Below, one piece after another: positions 1 through 8,198 of a stretch of DNA of 55,418 bases. Source of the DNA: Clostridiales bacterium NK3B98. GTDB taxonomy: Bacteria > Bacillota > Clostridia > Oscillospirales > Oscillospiraceae. The position numbers and the translations under genes were made by a program. Every line of letters starts with the position of its first letter. Position 1 is the stretch's first letter. The stretch lies in NCBI GenBank assembly GCA_000421005.1, contig ATWA01000013.1, positions 1 to 55,418 of the forward strand, written 5' to 3'. The notes under the pieces were generated by a model. The model made no database searches. It worked only from the letters and a program-made list of their open reading frames with translations, and was not told the origin of the DNA.

Positions 1-149
1 AATCTCTCGGATGGATGAGCGAGGATGTTTTTTGTCAGCCGGGGATAAAAGGCCGCAGGAATACCGACGTATTTCAAGGGATTTTAGACCCGGATGTCGG
101 AAAACAGACCGCTCAGACGCCGAAGCTTGATTTGTTCAGCGGTTCCTAA
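1..149 (+). CDS. C-terminal fragment of an unidentified protein
   Basis: An open frame enters from the left edge (first full codon at position 3) and stops with TAA at 147-149. About 48 residues are visible, ending in KLDLFSGS. The fragment is mostly polar, with no membrane segment and no motif I recognise, so I give no function. The next gene, an acyl carrier protein, starts only 24 bases downstream with its own AGGAGA ribosome site. The fragment is therefore very likely the end of an upstream gene in the same operon, and would probably name the pathway if the neighbouring sequence were available. Confidence 0.6.
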   Translation, partial: SLGWMSEDVFCQPGIKGRRNTDVFQGILDPDVGKQTAQTPKLDLFSGS

Positions 150-173
150 AATATCATAAAAGGAGAAATTACT

Positions 174-413
174 ATGGATCGCAAGGAACTGGAAGCAAAA
201 ATCATTGAGCTGGTGGCAATTTCCTATGGCAAGGACGCCTCTGAACTGACGCTGGAGACCAGCTTCAAAACCGACCTGAAGGGCGCATCCGTCCAGATGG
301 TAGGTCTGGTCAGCGAGATCGAGAACGAGCTGGACGCTATGGTGGCTCTGGCTGACGCCTCCGCCTGCGCCACCATCGGCGATCTGGTGGACAAGGTCGA
401 GGAAGAGATGTAA
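174..413 (+). CDS. Acyl carrier protein (dedicated, operon-encoded)
   Basis: This 79-residue acidic protein has the length and helix pattern of an acyl carrier protein, which carries acyl groups as thioesters on a 4'-phosphopantetheine arm. The modification site appears as LKGASVQMVGLV, with Ser39 in the place of the usual Ser of D-S-L. The residue before it is Ala instead of the canonical Asp, and Val follows it, so this is a divergent, probably pathway-specific ACP rather than the housekeeping fatty-acid ACP. AGGAGA lies about 8 bases before the ATG. Its stop overlaps the start of the phosphate acyltransferase by one base (TAATG), and a holo-ACP synthase closes the same operon. This strongly suggests translational coupling and a private ACP for this pathway. 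It could also be a D-alanyl or polyketide-type carrier, but no partner enzymes for those are visible. Confidence 0.88.
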   Translation: MDRKELEAKIIELVAISYGKDASELTLETSFKTDLKGASVQMVGLVSEIENELDAMVALADASACATIGDLVDKVEEEM

Positions 414-1417
414 TGAGCGTACTGGACGAAATTTACGCCCGGGCGAAAGCGAATCCCCAGAAGGTAGCCTTCCCCGAGGCTGCCAACGAGAAGATGATGC
501 AGGCCGCCTATGAGACCGGGCGGGACGGCTATATCATCCCTGTGCTGGTGGGCGAGGGAGAAGCACTGAAAGCCCTCGCCGTGGAGCGGGGCTATGACCC
601 GGCGGTGTTTACCATCGTGGACATCCATGACGAGGAATACAAGGCCAAGGTCATTGACCTGTATGTGAACCATCCCGGCACCCGGCTCAAGCCCAAGGCG
701 CTGGCTCGCCGGATGGAGGATCCTCTGTACTACGCCATGGCCATGCAGGTGGCCGGGGAGGCAGACGTGACCTTCGCCGGCATCGACAACACCACCGGCG
801 ACGTACTGCTGGCAGGTCAGATGATGGTGGGGCTCAAGCCCGGCATCAACACCATTTCCAGCATCGGACTGTGCGACATTCCCGGCTTTGCGGGCAGCGA
901 AGGCTCCCTGCTGGCTGTGGGCGACAGCGCCGTTTGCACCAACCCGGACGCAGAGCAGTTGGCAGGTATTGCCATCTCCGCCTGCGACACCGTCCGTGCC
1001 CTGCTGGGCTGGGAGCCCCGGTGCGCCATGATCTGCTACTCCACCCTGGGCAGCGGTCAGGGCGAGCTGGTGGACAAGGTGACCGAGGCGCTGAAAATCG
1101 CCAATGAGCAGCGTCCCGATCTGGCCATCGACGGCGAGTTTCAGTTGGATGCCGCCATTGTCCCCGCTGTGGCTGCCAAGAAGGTCAAGCGGGAGAGCAA
1201 GGTGGCAGGCAAGGCAAACGTGCTGATTTGGCCTGATCTGAACGTGGGCAACACCGCTGTCAAGCTGATTCAGCAGTTTGGTCACGCCGACGCTTACGGT
1301 CCCATGCTGCAGGGCTTTAACAGCGTCATCTGCGACTGCTCCCGGGGCGCTCCTGTCTCCGAGATCAAGGGCAACGTTGTGATCTCCGCTGTCCGTGCCG
1401 CAGGAGAAAAACAGTAA
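413..1417 (+). CDS. Phosphate acyltransferase of the Pta/Ptb family
   Basis: This 334-residue protein has the full length of a PTA_PTB-fold enzyme, which exchanges an acyl group between a thioester and inorganic phosphate to give an acyl phosphate. The C-terminal half carries the family's clear signatures: IDGEFQLDAAIVP, the AGKANVLIWPDLN block, GPMLQGFN, and the final SRGAPVSEI segment. The N-terminal KVAFPEAANEKMMQAA is also typical. The gene is fused in translation to the preceding ACP (overlapping TAATG). In this setting the substrate may be acyl-ACP or an acyl-CoA made by the pathway, with acetyl or another short acyl phosphate as product. That substrate is inference; the fold assignment is firm. 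It could be the cell's main acetate-forming Pta, but no acetate kinase follows. Confidence 0.85.
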   Translation: MSVLDEIYARAKANPQKVAFPEAANEKMMQAAYETGRDGYIIPVLVGEGEALKALAVERGYDPAVFTIVDIHDEEYKAKVIDLYVNHPGTRLKPKALARRMEDPLYYAMAMQVAGEADVTFAGIDNTTGDVLLAGQMMVGLKPGINTISSIGLCDIPGFAGSEGSLLAVGDSAVCTNPDAEQLAGIAISACDTVRALLGWEPRCAMICYSTLGSGQGELVDKVTEALKIANEQRPDLAIDGEFQLDAAIVPAVAAKKVKRESKVAGKANVLIWPDLNVGNTAVKLIQQFGHADAYGPMLQGFNSVICDCSRGAPVSEIKGNVVISAVRAAGEKQ

Positions 1418-1427
1418 ATCTCAACAC

Positions 1428-1511
1428 AGCCTCTCCCGGCATCTCTGGGAGAGGCTGATACCCATCAGGGCGTATGCGAGCGTTTCCAGTGAATGCGCCG
1501 GCATATGCCCT
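1428..1511 (+). promoter_or_regulatory. Two consecutive hairpins between the acyltransferase and carrier genes
   Basis: The 114-base gap holds two stems. The first is a perfect 10-bp stem, AGCCTCTCCC (1428-1437) with GGGAGAGGCT (1447-1456), and a 9-base loop. The second is an 11-bp stem with one G-T pair, 1467-1477 with 1501-1511. Neither is followed by a T run, so they do not look like simple terminators. They may be mRNA processing or stability elements that set different expression for the upstream enzymes and the downstream transporter. The second stem ends just before the AGGAGA ribosome site at 1518-1523. Confidence 0.5.
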
Positions 1512-1531
1512 GAGAAGAGGAGAGAAGGAAT

Positions 1532-2752
1532 ATGGATATGATGAAAAAACGGTGGCTGATTCTGGTGGCTAGCTGCTTTGTCACCCTTTGTGTGGGTTCC
1601 CAATACGCTTGGAGCGTATTCGCCTCCCCCATGGCGGCCTATCTGGAAGGGATCACCGGGCAGGAGATTGCCAGCCTTGCCATTGTGTTTACGGTGGCCA
1701 ATTCCGTTGGTCCCATTACCATGATTGCCGGGGGCTTTATCAATGACAAGCTGGGTCCCAAGCTGGTTCTGCTGGTGGGCGGTCTGCTCTTTGGTGCCGG
1801 CATGATCGGCTCCGGATTTGCCACCTCTGTGGGGATGCTGATTGCCTGCTACGGTCTGGGCGTTGGTCTGGGCGTGGGCATGGTGTACGGCACGGTGGTC
1901 TCCAACGCCGTCAAATTTTTCCCGGACAAGAGCGGTCTGGCAGGCGGGTTGACCACCGCCTGCTACGGCGGCAGCTCGGTGCTGATGCCTGCCATTGTGA
2001 CCATTTTGCTGAACCATTACAGCATTACTGCTGTGTTCAAAATTGTCGGCGCTGTGATGACGGTGATTATCTGCGCCTCCGCCTTTGTGATTCAGTCCTG
2101 TCCCGCTGATTTCAAGGTGGAGAGCAGCGGCAAAACGGCTAACCCTCAAAAGACCTCCAAGGATTACAGCTGGAGCGAGATGCTCCGGGAGCCTGTGTTC
2201 TACCTGATGCTGCTCACCCTGACCTGCGGGGCTTTTGCGGGCATGATGATTATCTCTCAGGCCTCCCCCATTGCCCAGCGGATGATGGGCTTTACTCCGG
2301 TGGCCGCTGCGGCGGTGGTGTCCATTCTGGCGCTGTTCAATATGCTGGGGCGGCTGGTTTCCGGTTCGCTTTCCGATAAAATCGGCTCTGCCAATACCCT
2401 TCGCATTACCTTTGCCTGTTCCCTGCTGGCCAGCATTCTGCTGTATTTCTGCAAGGAAGGCACTGTTGCCCTGTTCTATGTGGGTCTGGCAGTGATTGGG
2501 TTCTGCTTTGGCGGCATTATGGGCATCTATCCAGGCTTTACCGCCCGGCAGTTCGGGCGCAAAAACAACAGCGTCAACTACGGCATCATGTTCATCGGCT
2601 TTGCCCTTGCCGGGCTGATCGGGCCTATGATTATGAACTATGTGGTCAGCACCACCGGACGCTATCAGCCCGCTTTTCTCGCCTCTGCTGCATTGGCCGC
2701 TGTGGGCGAGGTGCTGATTTTCCTGTTCAGCCGCAGGGCATCGGAGGCTTGA
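1532..2752 (+). CDS. MFS carrier, oxalate/formate antiporter (OFA) family
   Basis: This 406-residue integral membrane protein has twelve predicted helices in two six-helix halves, with a charged loop around residues 190-215. The opening MKKRWLILVASCF...GSQYAWSVFASP and the internal GLGVGLGVGMVYGTVVSNAVKFFPDKSGLAGG block are characteristic of the OFA family (OxlT-like), which exchanges small carboxylates such as oxalate, formate or related monocarboxylates across the membrane. AGGAGA lies about 9 bases upstream of the chosen ATG; two further ATG codons follow within four residues. It sits in the ACP operon, one base before the next gene. The simplest reading is that it imports the pathway's carboxylate substrate or exports its product. 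The actual substrate cannot be read from the sequence. Confidence 0.85.
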   Translation: MDMMKKRWLILVASCFVTLCVGSQYAWSVFASPMAAYLEGITGQEIASLAIVFTVANSVGPITMIAGGFINDKLGPKLVLLVGGLLFGAGMIGSGFATSVGMLIACYGLGVGLGVGMVYGTVVSNAVKFFPDKSGLAGGLTTACYGGSSVLMPAIVTILLNHYSITAVFKIVGAVMTVIICASAFVIQSCPADFKVESSGKTANPQKTSKDYSWSEMLREPVFYLMLLTLTCGAFAGMMIISQASPIAQRMMGFTPVAAAAVVSILALFNMLGRLVSGSLSDKIGSANTLRITFACSLLASILLYFCKEGTVALFYVGLAVIGFCFGGIMGIYPGFTARQFGRKNNSVNYGIMFIGFALAGLIGPMIMNYVVSTTGRYQPAFLASAALAAVGEVLIFLFSRRASEA

Positions 2753-2753
2753 G

Positions 2754-3566
2754 ATGGAGCAGGAATTCACCGTCACCCGGCTCAAGCCCCACATTTACCA
2801 GCTTCAAAACAGCGTGGGTAACTGCGCCACAGTGGTAATCGGAACAGAGAAGGCACTTCTGTTTGACACCATGACCGGGCTGGGGGATTTGAAGGCGCAG
2901 GTGCGGGAGCTGACCGACCTTCCCCTGATTGTGGTCAACAGCCACGGCCATTTTGACCATGTGGGGGGTAACTGGCAGTTTGACCGGGTCTATCTCAACA
3001 AAATTGATTGGCCGCTGATGGATGAAAATGCCTATTATCTCCCAGAGGTGCAGCGGAATATGGGGCGGGATCTTTCCCACGCCCGGGAGAGCTTTGCCCG
3101 CAGGGATATCCTCACCGATTTGACCGAGGGGATGGTCTTTGATCTGGGCGGGGTCACACTGGAGGCAGTTTCCCTGCCCGGGCACACCGCAGGGAGTATG
3201 GGGTTGCTGCTCCGGGAGGACAATATCCTGCTGGTGGGGGACGCCATCTCCCCGGAGATGTGTCTGTTTTTCCCGGAGAGTCTGGAGCCGGAGGACTACA
3301 TCCGCACCCTGAACAAGATTATGAAGATGGAGATTTCCGGCTTTATTCAGGGGCATTTTACAAGGCTGTTTTCCGCCCGGGTGCTGCCCAAGCTGCTGGA
3401 GTGCGCCCATCTGCCGGAGCGGGGCAAGGGAATGGCTTACACCAATTCCCTCGTCCGGGTGGGCAAAGGACGGGTCCATGTGCTCAGCGTCCGGGACGAA
3501 GATGTGGGCGGCATTATCTGCATCATCACAAAGGAGCTGGGTTATGTGGCTGCGCCGTTGGATTGA
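2754..3566 (+). CDS. Metallo-beta-lactamase-fold hydrolase
   Basis: This 270-residue cytoplasmic protein has the full metal-ligand set of the MBL fold: the HGHFDH motif (His64, His66, Asp68, His69), His144 in PGHTAGS, Asp163 in VGDA, and His201 in IQGHF. Such enzymes hydrolyse thioesters, lactones or other esters with two metal ions. Within an ACP/acyl-phosphate operon, a thioesterase-like or glyoxalase-II-like role on an acyl thioester is a reasonable inference but is not shown by the sequence. It starts one base after the carrier's TGA, and its 3' end overlaps the start of the holo-ACP synthase by 23 bases, so it is translationally linked to both. Confidence 0.85.
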   Translation: MEQEFTVTRLKPHIYQLQNSVGNCATVVIGTEKALLFDTMTGLGDLKAQVRELTDLPLIVVNSHGHFDHVGGNWQFDRVYLNKIDWPLMDENAYYLPEVQRNMGRDLSHARESFARRDILTDLTEGMVFDLGGVTLEAVSLPGHTAGSMGLLLREDNILLVGDAISPEMCLFFPESLEPEDYIRTLNKIMKMEISGFIQGHFTRLFSARVLPKLLECAHLPERGKGMAYTNSLVRVGKGRVHVLSVRDEDVGGIICIITKELGYVAAPLD

Positions 3567-3963
3567 CCATCAGCAGCTCCCTTTAGGGGTGGGCATTGAT
3601 CTGGTCTGTGTCTCTGAACTGAAAACGCTGGATGAACGTCTGAACGGGGTATTTGTCCAGCGCACCTTTACGGAGAAGGAGCAGGCGGAAGCCGCTGCTG
3701 CCCCGGATGTCTGGGTCTATCTGGCAGGGCGGTTTGCGGTAAAAGAGGCTGTTTTCAAGGCGCTCGCCCATCTCATCCCGGAGAAGACCTTTGATTTTCG
3801 AAGGGTGGAGACTCTTTCCGCCCCGGATGGGAGCCCCCATGTCAGCCTCACGCCCCCGCTGACAGATTGGATGCACTCTGCGGGGGCGGATCAGGTATTG
3901 GTTTCCATCAGCAACCAGGGGGATTATGCGGTTGCGCTGGCGCAGGTGTCCCAAAGGGTATAA
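3544..3963 (+). CDS. acpS: Holo-[acyl-carrier-protein] synthase
   Basis: This protein transfers the 4'-phosphopantetheine arm from CoA to a serine of an ACP. The 139-residue length and motifs match AcpS: GIDL near residue 18 (Mg-binding Asp19), the E-K-E-Q segment after TFTEKE, and AGRFAVKEAVFKAL with Glu68. The end has the VSISN...YAVA block of the family. I chose ATG 3544 because AGGAG lies 7 bases before it and the frame then begins just ahead of the first conserved block; a longer in-frame start at 3478 would add 22 unconserved residues. It overlaps the hydrolase gene. Its place in the same operon as a divergent ACP suggests it serves that ACP. Whether it is also the cell's only AcpS cannot be told. 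Confidence 0.88.
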   Translation: MWLRRWIDHQQLPLGVGIDLVCVSELKTLDERLNGVFVQRTFTEKEQAEAAAAPDVWVYLAGRFAVKEAVFKALAHLIPEKTFDFRRVETLSAPDGSPHVSLTPPLTDWMHSAGADQVLVSISNQGDYAVALAQVSQRV

Positions 3964-3966
3964 AAG

Positions 3967-4015
3967 AATCAGGCACTGGATACAGGAAAACCTGTACCCG
4001 GTGCCTGATTTTTAT
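3967..4015. terminator. Bidirectional intrinsic terminator between acpS and the AraC-type gene
   Basis: The arm at 3967-3986 pairs with the arm at 3991-4010 around an AAAA loop, giving a 20-bp stem with one mismatch and one G-T pair. TTTTT follows on the plus strand and AAAA precedes it (a T run for minus-strand transcripts). It ends the ACP operon and the convergent AraC/GH39 gene, whose stop codon lies at 4012. Confidence 0.85.
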
Positions 4016-6417
4016 CCCTCTTCAATATGCTCATAAATGTGCAGCAGGGTGACCTCGTTGGGCTGCAGCCGCTCCCGTATGGTCAGCGCACCGTCCCGCA
4101 CGGTGACACGCTCCATAGACATACGAGGGAAGCAGGTATCCTGCAAATACCGGATGTCACTCATTTCCAGCCTGTCATCAAAATGGAAGCGGCTCCACTC
4201 CGGGAGAATGCTGCCCTCCCGCTCGTTGATGGAGCGGCGTTTGACGGTGTATACCTTCTCCTGGGGCATCCTGTCCAGCACCAGCACCAGCTCCAGCTGC
4301 TCATGGTCGGCATAGAGGTTGTCCAGTTGGTTGGGCAGGGGCCGGTCTTCGTCTATCAGGTCATACTGCTCCCCCAGATTCTTTCCGTTGAAGCAGAGGA
4401 TATAGTAGCTGAAATGATCTGTGCGGGTGATGATCCAGTTTGCGCCACGGCTGATGACATAGGAGCCCAGCGACTTCAAAAACTGCATCAGGAAAAAGGC
4501 CGGCTTTCGGATGTTCATCTGGCTCAGAAGCCCCTTATTGCCGTTGACAATCCGGAAGGTGTCATAGTGGTTTCCCATCCAGTCCGAGCCAAGGGAGAGC
4601 GCCATGATCTCCGCCTGATTCCAGATGGAGGAAACCTTGCGGGCCATATAGGCGCTGCGGTAGCAGCTGTCATTGAGAAAACTGCGGTCTGACAGTGTGC
4701 AGTTCCATTCACAGATATACAGCTTGCAGGAATGCAGACCCACATCGTCCAGCAGCCGCCGTGCCAGCTCCACATACCGCTCCTCCAGCCCGGATTCCCG
4801 GTTTTTGCTGGCCAGCAGGTCAGCGGAGTTTGCCGAGTAGGGGTAATCCAGTATGGAGTAGAAGTCCGGCGGACACCCTCTTGCCACCAGCTCCTTCAGC
4901 ACTTCCCGCTGCCAGTCAAGCCGATAATCAATGACCGCCCCCAGACCTCCCACACGGGCTTTCGGTACATATTCCCGTATGATGTGATAGAGCGCCTGAA
5001 ATGCCTCCACATATTCAAACTCTCCCTCCGGGGCATCGTAGAGCGCATCCACCTTTTTCCCACTGGGGATACAGGTCAGTTCAAAAATCCAATTGCTGAC
5101 CTCCTCCTTGCCGTACCGTTTCACCACATGGCGTACAAAGCTGCGCACCGTATGCTCCCAGATGCGGCGTGAGGCGAATGAAATGGCGTCATACTCCTGA
5201 ACCACCACTTCATGCTCATTGCGGGTGATGGTGAAGGGGCGCTTTCCCAGATCCAGATAGGGGGTGATGTGGTGGTTCACCATAAAATCCAGCATGGAGT
5301 CCAGATTTCCGAAGCTGCACTCCTCCACCCGCTGACCGTCGGTAATCATCAGCCCCTTGGCGAATATGCTCCATACACGGGCGTATTGAAATCCAATCTG
5401 TTCCTTCAGCAGGAGCAGATGATTTTGAAGGTTGGCCTGAGTCATATAGGTTGCCGAGCCGATATTGATGGCACGAATCCACGGCTTCTGATAGCTCTCC
5501 CCTGACTGGGCGTCAACCCGCACCTGCACCTGTCCCCCATTGGGAAGGCTGGGGTTCTGGGATGCGATCTGTTCCAGATGCTGGCGCAGCTCCCTGACGT
5601 TCAGCTCCTCTCTGCGCTGTCCCTCCTGCCGCCCGGCCTTCAGCAGCTTGCGGTACTCGGAGGGAGAACAGCCGTTAATGTCACGAAACACCCGGTTAAA
5701 GACGGTCAGATTGGAAAAGCCGCTGTTGACGGCCACCATGGTGATATTTTTTTCGTTGTCGGACAGCTCTTTCATGGCCGCCCGGATGCGCACCTGATTC
5801 ACATAGTCTACAAAATAATATCCGGTCTGCTTCTTGAAAAACCGGGACAAGGTGGAGGTGGAGATTTGAAGCTCCTCCGCCAGCTTGGAAAGGCTGAGAT
5901 TATGCTGGTAGCTCTGATTGACAAACTGGATAATGCGCTGAAGGCGAAGCTCATTGTTCAGCTTATCCTGTCCCTGTCCAATGTCAATTTGATAGTGTTC
6001 CAGCAGTTCATGGAGCATACGAAGCAGAAGACTGTCGATCAAAAACCCGGTGTGCTGTTCATCACGGGTATACTGGCGGATCAGCTCCCGGAAGATGGAG
6101 CGGATCTCGGCGTAGGAGCGTTTCGTATCCTCGACGCTGTTGCATAGAAACATTCTGCTCTGCTCCCCGGGAAGCTGGCTCAGCAGCTGCCATGGGTATT
6201 TGATCAGGCAGAACAATGTCCCATCCCCGGAGACCTGATGACTGATGCCGGAATTGATGAGCAGTACATCATCCTCCCCCAGCGTCACAGGGTGATCTCC
6301 CACCTCCACCTTCAGCGAGCCCTGAATGACAAAGAGCAGCTCGATTTCTGAATGCCAGTGGAACTCCAAATCCACACCCTTCATCACACCAAACTGGATA
6401 TCTCCATAGTATCCCAT
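4012..6417 (-). CDS. AraC-family regulator fused to a degenerate GH39 (beta-xylosidase-like) domain
   Basis: This 801-residue protein has three parts. Residues 1-75 form a cupin-like sugar-binding domain (FHWHSEIELLFVIQGSL). Residues 155-260 are an AraC double helix-turn-helix (LSLSKLAEELQISTSTLSRFF and GFSNLTVFNRVFRDINGCSP). Residues 310-800 form a GH39-like (beta/alpha)8 barrel. In active GH39 xylosidases the acid/base lies in FEVWNEP. Here the aligned stretch is FELTCIP (445-451), so the glutamate is replaced by Ile450. The nucleophile-like Glu570 in ICEWN is kept. The barrel therefore probably binds a xylo-oligosaccharide as inducer rather than cleaving it. The gene is divergent from the GPH transporter/glycosidase operon that follows, which it presumably activates. 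GGAG lies at a suitable distance before the ATG. Confidence 0.88.
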   Translation of the reverse strand: MGYYGDIQFGVMKGVDLEFHWHSEIELLFVIQGSLKVEVGDHPVTLGEDDVLLINSGISHQVSGDGTLFCLIKYPWQLLSQLPGEQSRMFLCNSVEDTKRSYAEIRSIFRELIRQYTRDEQHTGFLIDSLLLRMLHELLEHYQIDIGQGQDKLNNELRLQRIIQFVNQSYQHNLSLSKLAEELQISTSTLSRFFKKQTGYYFVDYVNQVRIRAAMKELSDNEKNITMVAVNSGFSNLTVFNRVFRDINGCSPSEYRKLLKAGRQEGQRREELNVRELRQHLEQIASQNPSLPNGGQVQVRVDAQSGESYQKPWIRAINIGSATYMTQANLQNHLLLLKEQIGFQYARVWSIFAKGLMITDGQRVEECSFGNLDSMLDFMVNHHITPYLDLGKRPFTITRNEHEVVVQEYDAISFASRRIWEHTVRSFVRHVVKRYGKEEVSNWIFELTCIPSGKKVDALYDAPEGEFEYVEAFQALYHIIREYVPKARVGGLGAVIDYRLDWQREVLKELVARGCPPDFYSILDYPYSANSADLLASKNRESGLEERYVELARRLLDDVGLHSCKLYICEWNCTLSDRSFLNDSCYRSAYMARKVSSIWNQAEIMALSLGSDWMGNHYDTFRIVNGNKGLLSQMNIRKPAFFLMQFLKSLGSYVISRGANWIITRTDHFSYYILCFNGKNLGEQYDLIDEDRPLPNQLDNLYADHEQLELVLVLDRMPQEKVYTVKRRSINEREGSILPEWSRFHFDDRLEMSDIRYLQDTCFPRMSMERVTVRDGALTIRERLQPNEVTLLHIYEHIEEG

Positions 6418-6450
6418 TGCATCGGCTCCTTTGCGTCAATTGCTGCTTGA

Positions 6451-6479
6451 ACTATAACACACCTTCTATTCTCTGTCAA
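6451..6479 (-). promoter_or_regulatory. SigmaA promoter of the AraC/GH39 gene
   Basis: On the minus strand a perfect -35 TTGACA (complement of 6474-6479) and a -10 TATAGT (complement of 6451-6456) are separated by exactly 17 bases. Transcription would start near 6443, leaving a leader of about 25 bases with an AAAGGAG ribosome site before the ATG at 6417. Confidence 0.8.
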
Positions 6480-6777
6480 TTTGACCGAATCTGTCTCATT
6501 TATACGCAACATCTTGTGCATAATTTGTTGCCAATCCGTGAACGCCTGCAAAATCTGTGTATCATTTTTTGCTTTGTCCCACATTGACTGTTATGACAGC
6601 GCAAAAACCGGCAACAGAACGGCAATGGATTGAATGAATCTTTCCACCACTACCGATACAATATAGTCACATTGACAGAGCTGTGGCTGGACGGCTCTGA
6701 GCAACTGGTTCTTGTCTCAATGTCTGACTTCGGTTCGGCTTTGAGACGCGCAAAAAGAGAAGGAGGTTTTTCTGAAC
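6480..6777 (+). promoter_or_regulatory. Divergent control region and hairpin leader of the sugar-utilisation operon
   Basis: These 300 bases lie between the AraC-type gene and the GPH symporter gene, with no gene in them. I see no convincing -35/-10 pair for the plus strand, which fits a promoter that needs an activator. Two stems lie close to the gene: CAGAGC (6676-6681) with GCTCTG (6694-6699), and GTCTCAA (6714-6720) with TTGAGAC (6741-6747). A strong AGAAGGAGG ribosome site precedes the ATG. The stems may be leader structures or operator half-sites; the sequence does not decide between these. Confidence 0.45.
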
Positions 6778-8163
6778 ATGAATTCCCAAACCAAAACAGA
6801 GCCCAAGCTTATGATAGGCTATGGCCTTGGCGAAGTGGGCTGCCAGCTGAGCTGGTACATGATCAACAGCTACCTGAACATTTTCTACACCGATATTGTC
6901 GGCCTGTCCGGTGCAGTCATCTCCACCATCGTGCTGATCGCCCGTGTCTGGGACGCCATCAACGACCCCATGATGGGTCAGATCGCTGACCGGACCAACA
7001 CCCGCTGGGGCCGTTTCCGTCCCTATCTGATGTTTGGCCCTCCCTTCCTGGCTATCTTCAACATCCTGACCTTCACCGTCTTCCCGGTTCAGGGTATGAC
7101 CAAGGCAATCCTCTGCGCAGTGTGCTACATCGGCGCCGGCATGGCCTACACCGTCTGCTCTATCTCCTATCAGGCTATGCTGAACGTGATTGCCGTTGAC
7201 TCCCGTGTGCGTCAGGTTCTGGCTACCGCCCGTTCCACCGGTGCCTCCATCATCGGCATCATCCTCTCCATGGTTGCCATGCCCCTGATTCTGAACTTCT
7301 CCAGCGCCACCAACGAGGCCGGCGAGAAGATGGCTGATGGCCACGGCTACTTCATGGCCACCGTGATCTTCTCCATCGTGCTGATCCCCGTGTTCTGGGC
7401 CTGCGCTGCCATGTGCAAGGAGACCTATCTGGATCAGCTCCACACCGGTCCTGTGGAAAAGACCTCCTTCCTGGATAACATGAAGGGTCTGTTCGCCAAC
7501 GATCAGCTTCTCATGGTGGTTCTGGCCACCGTTCTGGGCACCATCTGCGTCACCGGACGTTACGGCATTCTGGTCTTCCACGTCATCTATGTGGTGGGCG
7601 GCCCTCAGTACATCGCTATGATGTTCACCTCCATGACTGTGGGTCAGCTGGTCTCCACCCTGACCGTGCCCTGGGGCACCAGGGTCTTCGGCAAGCGTAA
7701 CTACATGCTGATTCTCAACGGCATCATGTGCGCCGGCTTTGTGGCTCTGTTCCTCAACCCCACCAACAATCCTGTTTACCTGATCGGCGCTTCCTTCGTG
7801 GGCTCTCTGGGCTTCGGCGCTCCCGCTATCTGCTACGGCATGGTGGGCGACTCTCTGGAATACGGCGACTGGAAGCTGGGCAAGCGTCAGGAAGGTCTGG
7901 CCGCTTCCATGCTGAGCTTCGGCGTCAAGCTGGCTACCGCTCTCTGCGCTCCCGTTGTCATCCTGCTGGAGATGGTGGGTTATGTCCCCAATGTGGAGCA
8001 GACCGAGGCTGCCAAGGCTGGCATCAACTTCATGGTCAACATGCTGCCCGCTATCATCGCTGTGATCTCCTGCATTCCGCTGATCTTCTACAAGCTGGAC
8101 GACAAGCGTGTGTCCGAGATCCGTTCCGATCTGGAAGCCGGCAAACACAAGTGGGATAAGTAA
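6778..8163 (+). CDS. GPH-family sugar:cation symporter (oligosaccharide/xyloside importer)
   Basis: This 461-residue membrane protein of twelve helices belongs to the glycoside-pentoside-hexuronide:cation symporter family. Diagnostic segments are GYGLGEVGCQLSW near the start, the loop-2/3 motif DPMMGQIADRTNTRWGRFRPY (residues about 64-84), and MVGDSLEYGDWKLGKRQEG in the C-terminal half. Members import melibiose, xylosides, isoprimeverose or hexuronides with Na+ or H+. It is the first gene of an operon with GH3, GH43 and GH35-like enzymes that lack signal peptides, so it most likely brings in short hemicellulose oligosaccharides for cytoplasmic breakdown. Control by the divergent AraC/GH39 protein is likely. 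A terminator-like hairpin follows, so it may be expressed at a higher level than the downstream genes. Confidence 0.9.
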   Translation: MNSQTKTEPKLMIGYGLGEVGCQLSWYMINSYLNIFYTDIVGLSGAVISTIVLIARVWDAINDPMMGQIADRTNTRWGRFRPYLMFGPPFLAIFNILTFTVFPVQGMTKAILCAVCYIGAGMAYTVCSISYQAMLNVIAVDSRVRQVLATARSTGASIIGIILSMVAMPLILNFSSATNEAGEKMADGHGYFMATVIFSIVLIPVFWACAAMCKETYLDQLHTGPVEKTSFLDNMKGLFANDQLLMVVLATVLGTICVTGRYGILVFHVIYVVGGPQYIAMMFTSMTVGQLVSTLTVPWGTRVFGKRNYMLILNGIMCAGFVALFLNPTNNPVYLIGASFVGSLGFGAPAICYGMVGDSLEYGDWKLGKRQEGLAASMLSFGVKLATALCAPVVILLEMVGYVPNVEQTEAAKAGINFMVNMLPAIIAVISCIPLIFYKLDDKRVSEIRSDLEAGKHKWDK

Positions 8164-8198
8164 TCATTCATATTCCCTCATATTACCCGGTATGTTCA

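Noticed and set aside
6672-6699. TTGACA as the -35 of the GPH symporter promoter
   Set aside because: No acceptable -10 lies 16-18 bases downstream; the sequence there is GC-rich and part of a hairpin.
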